Shown one piece after another: positions 43,808-55,000 of a DNA stretch of 64,000 nucleotides (position 1 is its first letter; each line of letters starts with the position of its first letter). A program made the position numbers and the translations under genes. The notes beneath the pieces are model-generated. The model ran no database searches and had not been told where the DNA came from. It saw only the letters and a program-made list of their open reading frames with translations. This DNA comes from Lachnospiraceae bacterium (GTDB lineage Bacteria > Bacillota > Clostridia > Lachnospirales > Lachnospiraceae). The stretch lies in NCBI GenBank assembly GCA_017619635.1, contig JAFZRZ010000071.1:124001-188000 (forward strand), in the 5' to 3' direction.

Positions 43808-43910
43808 ATTTCGTTTGAAGTTGGAAAGAAATGTAGGATATGTTTCATTTGAAGTTGGAAAAATTGCCTTGTTTTAGATAGAAATTTAAATATTTCATTT
43901 GAAGTTGGAA
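43808..43910 (+). repeat. Three copies of an 18-bp direct repeat
   Basis: TTTCATTTGAAGTTGGAA starts at 43809 (with one change, C-A to C-G), 43843 and 43893, separated by 16 and 32 nt. No gene lies here. The array sits between the convergent ends of a small plus-strand gene and nrdD. A protein-binding site is the simplest reading. Confidence 0.75.
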
Positions 43911-43964
43911 TATGTATGTGTTTGAATCATGTAGAATTCGAAACAAATTATATCGAAAAATAAG

Positions 43965-43990
43965 AAAAAGCCCCGTAAATACGGGACTTT
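43965..43990 (-). terminator. Terminator of nrdGD
   Basis: GTCCCGT/ACGGGGC stem with ATTT loop and T5 on the minus strand. Confidence 0.9.
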
Positions 43991-44026
43991 TCTTTTAATT
44001 GAATGAATGAACATATGAACAAGTAT

Positions 44027-46171
44027 TTACATACTCTTCCTATCTGCTATCTCAGACATCTTGTGATCCGCAAGTCTTGATGAACCGTGGATTCTTGAAT
44101 AAGCGAGATAACCGTTCATCCTGTCTATCTTTGTAAGATTTCTGCTTCCGCATACAGGACATACATCCATCTCAAGTTCCTGATGTCCGCAGTCGTCACA
44201 GTAAGCAAGTGACATGTTTACACCTTCGTAGAATCCCATGGCCATTGCTCTTCTGATAAGAGCCTTGATAGCATTAAGATTATAATCTACTGGATACCTT
44301 ACATACTGTATCTTACCGCCATTACACTTCTCCCAGAAACGATATTCAATATCCTGCTTTTCAGTAGGAGTGATATTTTCTGAAACGTGACAATGGAAAC
44401 TGTTTGATACGTATGTCTTGTCAGATACCTTAGGTATTATACCATACTTGCTTCTGATCTGTGTAACCTGTGCACCGCAAAGGTTTTCAGCAGGAGTTCC
44501 GTATATAGCATACAGTCTGCTGTCCTCTTCCTTAAATTCGTTGACTTTCTCGTTGATGTGTGTGAGTACATCAAGTGCAAACTGACCATCTTCTACCAAG
44601 CTTGTATTGTTGTAAACTTCCTGAAGTTCATTCAGTGCTGTAATTCCAAATGATGCTGTGGCAGCTTTAAGAATAGGTGCTATGTTATCTGAAGGCTGTA
44701 AGTGTCCTCCAAGGAAACCACCCTCGCAATACGCAAGAGGGTTAGTGCTTGCACGCATTTCACCGAGGTAGTCATACGTCCTCAAGTGCAGTTTTCTTAT
44801 CAGCTCAAGATAGTAATCAAGAAGTTCATAGAAATCCTTTGATTCATTCTTAGCCTTAAGGTAGATCAACGGGAGGTTCAAAGAAACAGCTCCTATATTA
44901 AATCTACCAACGAATACCGGTGTATCTGTCTCATCAGCCTTGTACATACCACCCTTTTCCCACCAAGGAGAAAGGAATGCTCTGCAGCCCATAGGTGAGA
45001 TTACCTTACCGTACTGTTTGTACATAGATGCGATATATCCTTCGCCTGTCAATGACAGCCAATCGGGATACATGGTCTTTGATGAACACTTAACTCCGGC
45101 TTCAAATACGTCCTCAAGCTCTCCGCCGGGACCATGAAGTTTTTCATCATAAAGAAATACAAGTTTAGGGAACAATACAGGCTTTTTCTTGCCTTTCTTG
45201 CCCTGTCCTTCCATTCTCACTTTAAGTGCGGCCTTTGAAATCATTTTACCGAATTTTGTTGTTGAAAGACCGAAGGTTATTGTGATGAATGGGTAATCGC
45301 CTCTACTTGAAGCTACAGTATTAAACTTGTATTCCCAGCCCTGAAATCCCTGTTCGAGTTCTCTCTGAACATCTTCAAGAGCTAGAGCTTCTGCATCTTC
45401 GCGATCCATCTTGCACCTGTTAGTATACTTTGAAACTAACATATCGTATGATTTCTGAGCATACTTATCAAGAACCTTGTCTATTTCGGGAAGCGTGAAT
45501 CCGCCATACTGTTGGCTTGCTGCACTTAAGACTATATCGCCTATAACATCATAAGCGGTATCTGCAGTCTTAGGTTCATTGTACCAGATGTTGCCCATTT
45601 CAAATCCGCCAGTGAGGACTGTTTCTATATCGAACAGACAACAGTTCATTGTATCTCTTCTGGCATTCATATCATGGACATATATTGTTCCTTCATCGAT
45701 CGCCTTCTTCTCTTCTTCTGATAGAAATACACGCTTATAAAGCATCTTTCCTAACTCGTTAAGAGTAAGACTTCTCTTTGTTGAAACAAGCGCTGAATCA
45801 GCGTTGGCGTTTTCCTTGTCCCCTATATAGAGGATTTTATTTGCCTTTTCATAAAGGTCTTCTCCGAAATCTTTTGACCATTCGTTCTTCCAATTTCGGT
45901 AATCCCTGTATGACTTCGCAACTTTAGGATTGACCATATCCAGTGCTGACTCTACATAATTATGCATGTCTGATACGGGAATCTCGGTCTTTCCTGATCT
46001 TTCAATTCGCTTTTCAACGAATTCGATGATATCTGCCTTCTCATCTTCTGAAAATGTATATCCTACCCTTTCTGAAGATTTTGATACAGCTGATATTATC
46101 TTATCGGCTTCAAATTTCTGTAATGAGCCGTCCTTTTTGATGATGTTGATGACATTCTTCTTCTTTGCCAT
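44027..46171 (-). CDS. nrdD: Anaerobic ribonucleoside-triphosphate reductase
   Basis: A class III reductase of 714 residues: N-terminal ATP-cone (about 1-95), catalytic glycyl-radical barrel (YVHDMNARRDTMNCC, ASQQYGGFTLPE, NSFHCHVSENITP), C-terminal zinc site CDDCG/CPVCG, and the radical loop RMNGYLAYSR with Gly687. It reduces NTPs to dNTPs without oxygen. The glycyl loop reads RMNGYLAY rather than the usual RVCGYLG. ATG 46171 is preferred to GTG 46177 because AAGGAG lies 9 nt upstream. It starts 2 nt after the nrdG stop codon. Confidence 0.93.
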   Translation of the reverse strand: MAKKKNVINIIKKDGSLQKFEADKIISAVSKSSERVGYTFSEDEKADIIEFVEKRIERSGKTEIPVSDMHNYVESALDMVNPKVAKSYRDYRNWKNEWSKDFGEDLYEKANKILYIGDKENANADSALVSTKRSLTLNELGKMLYKRVFLSEEEKKAIDEGTIYVHDMNARRDTMNCCLFDIETVLTGGFEMGNIWYNEPKTADTAYDVIGDIVLSAASQQYGGFTLPEIDKVLDKYAQKSYDMLVSKYTNRCKMDREDAEALALEDVQRELEQGFQGWEYKFNTVASSRGDYPFITITFGLSTTKFGKMISKAALKVRMEGQGKKGKKKPVLFPKLVFLYDEKLHGPGGELEDVFEAGVKCSSKTMYPDWLSLTGEGYIASMYKQYGKVISPMGCRAFLSPWWEKGGMYKADETDTPVFVGRFNIGAVSLNLPLIYLKAKNESKDFYELLDYYLELIRKLHLRTYDYLGEMRASTNPLAYCEGGFLGGHLQPSDNIAPILKAATASFGITALNELQEVYNNTSLVEDGQFALDVLTHINEKVNEFKEEDSRLYAIYGTPAENLCGAQVTQIRSKYGIIPKVSDKTYVSNSFHCHVSENITPTEKQDIEYRFWEKCNGGKIQYVRYPVDYNLNAIKALIRRAMAMGFYEGVNMSLAYCDDCGHQELEMDVCPVCGSRNLTKIDRMNGYLAYSRIHGSSRLADHKMSEIADRKSM

Positions 46172-46173
46172 TA

Positions 46174-46725
46174 TCACTCACTCCTTTCAATGATTTTTCC
46201 GGCTTCGATACTCTTCTTTACATCAATGATCCTCTGGTTCGAAGAACCTCTCCAAAGAACCTTTTTGTAAAGATTTATATCCTGACGCCTTGTTTCACAC
46301 TCAAACCTTCCGTCTATAAGAATATCTATATCCTTAAGATAAGGCAGTTCGAATGCATTGCCTTCTGCATCTTCCAACTGGAAGTCGTCGTTGAGTACAT
46401 AACCTGTATATACCCAAACATCTTTGCCAGGGTGCTTTGTCTTGATCGTATTGATCATTTCGCCGATCTTTTCCCTGTTTGCCGGGTGAAGAGGATCTCC
46501 ACCGGAGAATGTAGCGCCCTGTGTCCATGGCTTATCAAGCCACTCCCAGAACTCTGCTTCTTCCCATTCGGTCAAAGGAACACCGACGTTTTCGTCCCAT
46601 GTGATGGGATTCTGGCACTCCTTGCAGTGATGTATGCAGCCTGAAACCCACAAAACTACCCTCAGGCCGTCGCCGTTAACCATATCATCGTGAGTGATGT
46701 TATGGTAGTTAATAATTCTTGCCAT
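46174..46725 (-). CDS. nrdG: NrdD activase, radical SAM
   Basis: A 183-residue radical SAM enzyme that makes the glycyl radical in NrdD. The [4Fe-4S] motif CIHHCKEC lies at residues 30-37, GATFSGGDPLHP at about 71-82, followed by DVWVYTGY. Length is usual. Gene order here is nrdG then nrdD, with 2 nt between them; in most bacteria nrdD comes first. A CATATTATTAG box and AGGAGG precede the start. Confidence 0.92.
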   Translation of the reverse strand: MARIINYHNITHDDMVNGDGLRVVLWVSGCIHHCKECQNPITWDENVGVPLTEWEEAEFWEWLDKPWTQGATFSGGDPLHPANREKIGEMINTIKTKHPGKDVWVYTGYVLNDDFQLEDAEGNAFELPYLKDIDILIDGRFECETRRQDINLYKKVLWRGSSNQRIIDVKKSIEAGKIIERSE

Positions 46726-46846
46726 TTAATTTTACCTCCTATTCAATTCAATCTCCTTTTCTTGACATTAGATACTAATAATATGATTTAAATTTGATAA
46801 CTTAATATGTGTTTTTGAAACTTTTTGGTCAAAAATCATAAAATTC

Positions 46847-46886
46847 TTGCACAAAAAAACATTTTTTATTTTATTTAATTCATACT
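46847..46886 (+). promoter_or_regulatory. TTGCAC-28-CATACT promoter-like element
   Basis: TTGCAC 46847-46852, 28-nt AT-rich spacer, CATACT 46881-46886, 32 nt before ATG 46918. Confidence 0.55.
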
Positions 46887-46917
46887 GTTAATATAAAAAT
46901 CTTTTTTAGGAGGCATT

Positions 46918-47631
46918 ATGGACATCGAATTATGCAACATATTTGAGTATGAAGGCATGCTCCTTGGTCGTGATGCCAGATATAAACTGTCTTTTACCGG
47001 AAGTGAAAAGGATAAGTACACCGAATTTGGGAACATCTGGCGTTATGCGATCACTCATCTTCTTAAATGGACACCCCAGACAGCAGTCCAGTTTTTGAAT
47101 GCTGAAATTATCAGGGGATTAAAACTTGAGCCTACTTATAAGAAGATCGGAGTTAATCCGAAAGGTATCACTGATTATCGCATTGTTCTTCAGTATGTAT
47201 TCCCTAATGACATTCATTATTCGGTAAAAGATGATGTGTTACGTGAATACAGAAGGGCTACGAAACAGGGAGAATTTGCTAACGCAAAGGGGGATTATCG
47301 TATTCCCAAGAACTTTTTTACTGACGATTATGGGATTGAAAAGGCTGCTATCCTGCTCAACTATATAATCGACAATTATATGTCTGATTATAGTATAGAT
47401 GAGCTTTATCAGCATTTTTCGAAGCGCAATATCGGTAAATGGCTGAAAGAAAAGAAACTTGATGTTCCTTTGAATGTTATATATGGAAGTCCGCTTGAAT
47501 ATCTTCATAGCGCATTGCCGGTAGCTAAAAGGGATAATTTTTTCTATTACAACAAGAAGTTGGCTGATGAATGTGATAGAATAATAGCAGAAATGGAAAC
47601 CGAAGAACAGGAAGGTGAACAGGAGGATTAA
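46918..47631 (+). CDS. Hypothetical protein
   Basis: A 237-residue soluble protein, unassigned; the last about 20 residues are Glu-rich. It begins a two-gene unit with the next gene (2-nt gap). TTAGGAGG lies 5 nt before ATG 46918. A replication, segregation or DNA-binding role cannot be judged from the sequence. Confidence 0.6.
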   Translation: MDIELCNIFEYEGMLLGRDARYKLSFTGSEKDKYTEFGNIWRYAITHLLKWTPQTAVQFLNAEIIRGLKLEPTYKKIGVNPKGITDYRIVLQYVFPNDIHYSVKDDVLREYRRATKQGEFANAKGDYRIPKNFFTDDYGIEKAAILLNYIIDNYMSDYSIDELYQHFSKRNIGKWLKEKKLDVPLNVIYGSPLEYLHSALPVAKRDNFFYYNKKLADECDRIIAEMETEEQEGEQED

Positions 47632-47633
47632 GT

Positions 47634-47948
47634 ATGAAAGGTTCGGCGTCAGGTTGGAACGGTCTTTGGTGGCATCCGGAATATGGAAACTTCTCTTCTG
47701 CTCCGATAGATGTCAGTTTATTGCCTAAAAGTGGCAAGATAAGGATCTGTGTTAAGAAGAATCCTAACTATAATAATGGAAGGAATCAGGCTCCGAACTA
47801 TCTTTACAGCATAAAGGGAGCCGGAAGCGCATCTTCGGGTGAAGATAAGAAAGATTTTTCAGCAAATGATTTCATTGAAAAGATAAATATGTTGTCTGAT
47901 GAGGACATGAAGATTCTCGATGAGATCGTAAACAGATTATTGAAATGA
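47634..47948 (+). CDS. Hypothetical protein
   Basis: A 104-residue protein, coupled to the previous gene. The N-terminal half resembles a small beta domain (WWHPEYGNFSSAP, KIRICVKKNPNYNN), and the C-terminal half is a single helix pair (DFIEKINMLSDEDMKILDEI). No family recognised. AGGAGG within the end of the previous gene supports ATG 47634. Confidence 0.6.
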   Translation: MKGSASGWNGLWWHPEYGNFSSAPIDVSLLPKSGKIRICVKKNPNYNNGRNQAPNYLYSIKGAGSASSGEDKKDFSANDFIEKINMLSDEDMKILDEIVNRLLK

Positions 47949-47959
47949 TATGTTTAAAA

Positions 47960-47987
47960 AGAGCCATGAATCATGGTTCTTTTTTTT
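47960..47987 (+). terminator. Terminator
   Basis: AGAGCCATGA/TCATGGTTCT stem with T8, whose end merges with the TTGTGC box of the next promoter. Confidence 0.85.
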
Positions 47988-48025
47988 GTGCAAAAATTTT
48001 AATAGATAAGTTATTTTATGATATA
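47986..48025 (+). promoter_or_regulatory. TTGTGC-28-GATATA promoter-like element
   Basis: TTGTGC 47986-47991, exactly 28 nt, GATATATACATC from 48020, 45 nt before ATG 48070. It has the same spacing as three other elements in the window but with the inner TGC/CAC order inverted. Confidence 0.5.
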
Positions 48026-48069
48026 TACATCATTTTTTAATTGTAGTTAATGTTGGAAAGGAGAAAAAT

Positions 48070-48495
48070 ATGAGAGCTACATTAGATATCAAATTTAACA
48101 GACCTCTTGAAGAGTTGGGAAGTAAAGATTATATCTCCCCGGGATCTTATACTATCGTTTTAAAAGATGGTACGAAAAAGCGGTTTGATTTTGAATCTTC
48201 TAGCGCAGGCAGAGATATAGATGATCCTTCCATCTATGAGGCAGATCTCAAAGGTATCGATGAGACTTATGAAGACGGAGATTCTCTTACGATCGAAGAT
48301 ATAAAGAATATCGATCATTTTGAAGAGATTTTTATCGGGTATTCCGATGAAACCGGTGAAAACAGACCTCTTGATGTTGCAGAAGTTCTTTACTTCTGTT
48401 TTTCAGATTTTGACGAAAATGATAATTATGTCTGTGTTGAAGTGCCCAAGGAGAAAATGAATGTTGACTGCGTCTATATTGATCCTTTTATTTAA
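48070..48495 (+). CDS. Hypothetical acidic protein
   Basis: A 141-residue, strongly acidic protein with several DGD/DDP clusters; unassigned. GGAAAGGAG precedes ATG 48070. A 48-residue gene follows 17 nt downstream. Confidence 0.6.
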   Translation: MRATLDIKFNRPLEELGSKDYISPGSYTIVLKDGTKKRFDFESSSAGRDIDDPSIYEADLKGIDETYEDGDSLTIEDIKNIDHFEEIFIGYSDETGENRPLDVAEVLYFCFSDFDENDNYVCVEVPKEKMNVDCVYIDPFI

Positions 48496-48512
48496 GATCT
48501 GGAGGTTGTTAA

Positions 48513-48659
48513 ATGAAAAGAGCGGTGATATTAAACAGTTGGATTCGCCGAAATATCATTATGCGTCTGACTGATAATGCTGCGATCAAAGTCTTTGGCC
48601 TTGTTGGCGGTATCAAGTATATGCTTGGTCTTGCTAAAGAGGGAGTGGACTTTATATGA
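48513..48659 (+). CDS. 48-residue basic peptide
   Basis: ATG 48513 to TGA 48657-48659, with CTGGAGG 8 nt upstream. Basic N-terminal half (MKRAVILNSWIRRNIIMR) and a hydrophobic second half (VFGLVGGIKYMLGLA) give an amphipathic or membrane-active look. It ends the operon before a strong terminator. Function unknown. Confidence 0.5.
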   Translation: MKRAVILNSWIRRNIIMRLTDNAAIKVFGLVGGIKYMLGLAKEGVDFI

Positions 48660-48682
48660 TTTAATGTAAAATTGAATATTAA

Positions 48683-48712
48683 AAAATACCCTCACTTTTG
48701 TGGGGGTATTTT
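48683..48712 (+). terminator. Terminator
   Basis: AAATACCCTCA/TGGGGGTATTT stem (one G-U) with T-rich tail. Confidence 0.85.
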
Positions 48713-49019
48713 TATATTTAAACAGCGCAGTAAGTACACAACTGATGGTTGGGGAATATATTTGGTTTGTTAATTGTGAACAACACTTAAAATATAGTGC
48801 TAGTTTATTGTTTGCAAAAAGCTCTGATACTACACCGCCCTGTTTAAATCGTTTAATTATATTATAAGTATGTATTATATAGAATGAAAAACCACCTTAT
48901 TCGGTGAAAAATAAGGTGGTTGTAAAACAGATGCCGAGGCGTTTAGCGACTATTTGTTTTTCTCATATTCGTTAGGTTTATTGTTATTTATAGGTAACAA
49001 GCATCTGCTTTTTTCATTT
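48713..49019. other. Gene-free stretch before the giant surface-protein gene end
   Basis: No credible gene. It holds the minus-strand terminator below and a long-range plus-strand stem CAGATGC/GCATCTG (48930-48936 with about 49004-49010) followed by CTTTTTTC, so a short plus-strand RNA may end here. Confidence 0.4.
48885..48921 (-). terminator. Terminator of the giant surface-protein gene
   Basis: Perfect 12-bp stem AACCACCTTATT/AATAAGGTGGTT with 8-nt loop and T5 on the minus strand. Confidence 0.8.
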
Positions 49020-52000
49020 TTATTTGAATAACCCTTTTAACCAAGGGAATATTCCTGTCTGAACCGGCACATATCCCATTATCATGATAGACTGTGCTTC
49101 ACTGTTGATATCCTTATGTTGAGCAATAAGTCCACCGTCGGGTGCTCTTAACTCTTCGAATACAACGAGTGTAGTTCCTGCCTTGATATTCGATGCGTTG
49201 AATGTGAACTTAACAGTTATCGTTCCCTCTGTTGAGCCATGGAATGATACTACTGACTTAACTTCATTTCCGTTCGCATCTAAATAAGGCTGTCCGGTCG
49301 CTTTATTCATCAGAATTCCTTCCAATGTATAATCATATGCCGGATTACAGTAACCACTGTAGTTAACTGTATCGATGATCGTTATCTCACCGGTTCCTGC
49401 AACTGCAAACTTCTGACCGTTTACCTTTGCTTCTGTGTACATGAATTTAGGTACTTCAACAGAAGGTTCCGGATCCGGTTCAGGTTCGGGTGTAGGCTCT
49501 GGATTCTTCTTATATACTGCTTTGAGTGTTATATCTGCAGTAACAGGGGCTGTGAAGTCGTAATTTGAACCACCCATAGTCCATGCTACGAATGTATATC
49601 CACTCTTGCTAGGAGAACCAGGATTTGTAGCCTTATCTCCGTCCGCTATTGTCTGTGCAGGATAAGCAGTTCCACCGTCTGAATCGAACGTTACCGTATG
49701 AGTTATAGGAGCGTCTTTCCATTTAGCATACAGTGTAAAGCTTGATGTTACCGGATCTGTAAAGTCGTATAGTGTAACGTATGAGGCTTCCTTATACCAA
49801 CCGTCAAATACATACAATGCTTTTGTAGGAGATGTAGGTATTGTTGCTGTATCTCCGTCCGGTACTGCCTGTGGAGCGACTGCGCTACCACCGACAGAAT
49901 CGAATGTTACTGTATAAAGAGGTTTCCATCTTGCATATAATGTCATGTCAGCATATACAGGTGTTGAGAAGTTGTACTCAGTTGTCAATCCCGGATCAGA
50001 ACACCAATGTTCAAATACGAAGTCTGTCTTTGTAGGATCGGCAGGTTTTGTTACTGTATCACCTTCATGTACCAACTGTCCTGCTACTGTAGAACCACCG
50101 TTACTGTCGAATGTTATCTCATAATACCAACCATAGTACATAATGAATATTGAGTAATCATCATTTTCGAAAGTAGCCTTGTTTGTTTCCCTATTGTATT
50201 CTATATCAAGTTTTGTAACTTCGTCGTTGTGTATCCTGTATACTGATACATCGCTGATTCTTACGTTTGAAGCGTTGTTTGAGGCTGTTCCTGCGTCGTC
50301 ATTTCCAAATGTATCTGCGATTACAGTATTCATATCGATACTTGCTGTCAGAGGTTTCTGTGTATGAGTAAGCGTTTCCTGCTCAAGAATATCAGTTGCC
50401 TCTGCATCTGTAGATATCTTCTTGTCTATTCCGATATCAAATGCTACAGAATGCTTATGTTCTTCTTCTGACGGTAATTCTCTTGTATGGTCACCGACTG
50501 CTTCTTCATAAGGAACATCACTTACAGTCATCGTTGCTGTCCAGTAGTTGTTTGTATCGGTATATTCGTCATCAATGTCTGTATGGAACGCTTCTTTTAC
50601 ATTATCCATTGTGTCGTCCCATGTGATTCCAAGATTTGTATTCTTGGTGAGACGTTTCTGATAAACCATTTCTCCATGCCACAATGCGGTAAGCGTTATA
50701 TCCTGTGTTACAGCTGAACTGAAGTCATATTCCTGCGTAGGATCATTGAGATACCATCTTACAAAATCTCTTGATGTCTGTGTAGGATCGGAAGGTCTTG
50801 TTGCACTAGAGCCATATTCTACGCTCTGTGATGCCACATCTGTTCCACCATTACTGTCAAATGTTACTGTGTGCTTTACAAGTGTCCATTTAGCCGTAAG
50901 AGTTATATCATCTGTGATCTTTGTGTTTGCAAAGTCAAATTCTGTATCTTCATCATTAAGATACCATCTTACGAAGTTGTAATGAGCATATGAAGGATCT
51001 GCAGGTTTTGTTGCATAGTTCTCATATTCTATGCTCTGTGATGCAACTGCGCTGCCACCATTACTGTTAAATGTAACAGTATAGTGATTTGTATCGTATC
51101 CTGCATACAATGTCATAGCACTTGATACAGAAGCTGTGAAGTCGTATTCCGTTGTAAGTTCTTCGTCTGTATACCACTTTCTGAATGTATGTCCTGTCAA
51201 CAACGGATCCGTAGGTCTTGTTACGTATGAACCATGATCTACGTGCTGTGCATCTATCGGAGTTCCTCCATTTGATTCAAATGTTATTGTATAATTGTTC
51301 AGGCTCCAATCAGCATACAATATGATATTGCTTTCGAGAAGAGTATCGAAATTATACTCTGTTGTCAATCCTTCGTCTGAACACCATCTTACAAATGCAT
51401 GTCCGGTCTTTGTAGGATCAGCAGGTTTATCTGCTTTTGAACCATGATCCTTTAACTGTGAATCTACTGCTGTACCACCATTTGATACAAATGTTACAGA
51501 ATACTTATTGAGCTGCCAACCTGCGTACAATATCTTGTCTTCTGTTATTTCTGTATCGAAACTGAATTCCTGTGTACAATCTTCATCTGAATACCACTTA
51601 TCAAATGCATTTCCTGTTAATATAGGATCCGTAGGTTTTGTTGCCTTGCCCAGATAATTAACAGTCTGTGAAGGAACTGTAGAACCGCCTTTGCTGTCGA
51701 ATGTGACTGTATACTGATTAACAGTGTATCCTGCATATAATGTAGTGTTATCCTCTATTGGAGTATTGAAATCAAATTCGTCCGTAAGACCAATATTGCT
51801 GTACCACTTACTGAATGTATGTCCTGTTTTCGTAGGATCAGCAGGTTTTGTTGCCTTGCCAAGATAATCTACATGTTGAGATGCGATAGGGGTTCCACCG
51901 TTACTCTCAAATAAAACCGTATAATTATTCTTATTCCAACCTGCATAAAGTGTAACTGTGTTATACATATGGTTTATATAGTTGGTGATAGGATCATTGA

Positions 52001-55000
52001 AATCAAATGGTCCGGACAGATCATATGAACCGTCTGATAACGGAGTTTCTCCGCCGTACAGATACCACTTGTCAAAAGTATATCCTGTTCTTGTAGGATC
52101 GGCAGGCTTTGTTGCTTTTCCTGTGTAACTTACTGTCTGATCATCTACAGATGAGCCACCCAATGTTACGAATTTGACTGTGTAATTTCTTTCATTCCAA
52201 TCAGCATATATTGTCAGATCGTCTGTTACAGGAGTTGAGAAACTATATACATTTTCAAGCTCTGGCTCTGTATACCAGTTTGCTAAACTGTATCCTTGTC
52301 TTGTTGTAGCGTTAGGAGCCAATGCAAATGTCTGACCATATGTTACAGTGATAGGATCTATAGCAGAACCACCATTTGTTACAAATGATACTGTGTAGTC
52401 ATTTATGCTCCAAGCTGCATATAATATCTTATCACCCGTTATCTCGGTATTAAAATCATATTCCTGTGTACAGTCTTCATCTGAACACCATTTAACAAAT
52501 GCATGTCCCAGTTTTGTAGGATTCGGAGTAGGCTTTGTTGCCTTACCAAGATAATTAACGGTCTGTGAATCTACTGCCGTACCACCCTTACTGTTAAATG
52601 TAACTGAATACTGATTTGTAGTATATCCCGCATATAATGTGATATCTTCCTCTATTGGAGTATCAAAATCATACTCGTCTGTAAGACCGACATTACTATA
52701 CCATTTGCTAAATGTATGTCCTGTCTTTGTAGGATCAGCGGGCTGTGTCGCTTTGTCTAAATAATCTATATGCTGTTCGGCTATTGCTGTTCCACCGTTT
52801 GATTCAAATGTTACTGTATAGTTGTTCTTGCTCCATGCAGCATAAAGTGTCTTATCAGCTGTTACCGGAGTTGTGAAATCATACTCAACAGTCGCATTTG
52901 TATCTGAACACCACTTACTGAAGGTATGACCGGTCTTTGTAGGATTTGGTGTAGGCTTTGTTGCGACACCTTCATCTGCTATTGTCTGCGGATCTACTGC
53001 TGTACCACCTTTGCTATCGAAAGTCACTTCATGGAACCAACCGTAATACATCAAGAAGTATGAATAATCATCGTTCTCAAATGTTGCGGTCATATCGCTT
53101 TCGTTATAATCAACATCAACTTCTGTTACTGTATTATTGTGTATTCTATAAATGGATACATCACTTAAAACAGCGTTATCCGGAAGTACACTTGCCATAT
53201 CGATGCTGATAGATAGAGGACTTCCTGTATGAGTCATATCTTTAGACTTTAAGATATTTGTTTCGTTAGCATCATCAGCGATAGTCTTTTTAATAGAAAT
53301 ATCAAATACTGCAAGATTCTTTGTCTCGCTTACATCAGGAAGCTGATCTTCGGGTACGTTTTCTGTTGCCTCATCATAATCTGCATCATTTATTGTCATA
53401 GAAGCGGTCCAGACTGTGTTCTTATCTTCATACTCGGCCTCGAATGTGGCAGCAGTACTTCCTGCTCCGGATCCGGTAGTAAATGCAGTCTTAACGTCAT
53501 CTATATCGTCATTCCATGTGAAACTGAGATTTGTACCGTCCTGTATCAGTTTCTTCTGATATGTCATCTCTCCGCTCCACAAGGCGTTAAGAGTTATATC
53601 TGTCGTTATAGGTGTCGAAAAATCAAATGCTGTATCTTCATCATCGAGATACCAGTATTCAAAATCCTGATAATCTTTTGTCGGAGCGGGATCCGGTTCT
53701 GTTGCCGTTTCTCCGTCGCTGACAGTCTGATTGTCTACAGAAGAACCTCCATTACTGTTGAATGTTACTGTATGAGAACCGCCGAGAGGGGCTACTCTGA
53801 TATAAATAGTTTTTATACCCTCAAATCTTGCATAACTGGGCACATTATCTCCCCAATCTTGCACATCTCCTTCAGTTATTTCGATTATTTGATAACCCGT
53901 CACATCATCTTCAACAGGCATTCTTGTTGCAAATGTAGAAGCAGATGATATAGGGGATGAGTCTAATTTGGTTTTTGACTCTATGTAATGATTACCATTG
54001 GAATCTTCTTCAATAGGGCTCTCATGCATATAGAAATCAGACCCGGCATATACACAGTAATCAACTGGCTGAATATATGATTTTGTATATGGATTTTCTG
54101 CGTCGGCAGGCTTGTAATAAATAACTTCGGATATCTTTCCTGCGCTATAATCGCCATAATCAGGACCATATAATTTGAAATTTACAGGAAGTCCGCTAGT
54201 TGTGTCGGTAAAATATATATATGAGTTTGTATCGTCGAAACTGTTATACTCTAACAGATTATATCTTTCATGAAAATTCCAATCTTCGTCATAATATGAT
54301 GTTTCAAGCTCAATGGTTGCATTTGACCATTCATCTATATTATCACTTTTAAATTTGTATTGGTTCATGCTAGAATCAGTCAAAACTGTATTGTCGGGAA
54401 GTGTCATTCTTATATCCCATGCACTTGCACTGGCACTCATGGGTTCCATAGAAGATGAGAATATTGCGCAGTCCCATATAATATCGTTTTGAGGATCATA
54501 CCCTTTATATATGACTGAATTTGGAGCAAGAACATCTCCTACTTGCAGATCAGTCAAAAAAGCAGAATTAAGCATTGTGGTACTTGTTGGAACATATACG
54601 GGAGACAATATAGGGAATGTCACTGTAATATATTTTGAAGTATCAGTATCCAAATGGTTAAGTGTACCACTGCTTGATGTTTCGGAATAATTTACTATAC
54701 CAAAAGATAGTGTAAGTGCTTTATTTGCTCCACTATTTGCGAATTCATATTCATCATAAAACAAATCAGCAAACGACATTGTGTTGGTCATGTTATGACC
54801 ATCTCTGGCGTTGAACGCATCTTGAGAATAAAAGGTATCGTATCCATAATTATCTGTAGAGTAATATTTTGCACCCACAAATGGATCGGCAGAATACATA
54901 TCTACAGTCATATCTGTCATGCCTGGATAGTCCAAGAAATCAAAAGATGAAGAATTTCCATTGAGCGTACTCTGTTTTATAGCGTATCTGGGTGAGCCAG

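Noticed and set aside
43808..43910. Three TTTCATTTGAAGTTGGAA copies as a CRISPR array
   Set aside because: Gaps of 16 and 32 nt are unequal and too short, the unit has no typical repeat hairpin, and no cas gene is near.
48985..49012. Nine-codon ORF (MKKADACYL) overlapping the end of the giant gene
   Set aside because: No ribosome site at proper spacing other than coding sequence of the giant gene; too short to support.
50746..53209. Plus-strand open frames opposite the giant surface-protein gene
   Set aside because: They mirror the protein repeats, lack ribosome sites and lie inside a gene with clear domain content.
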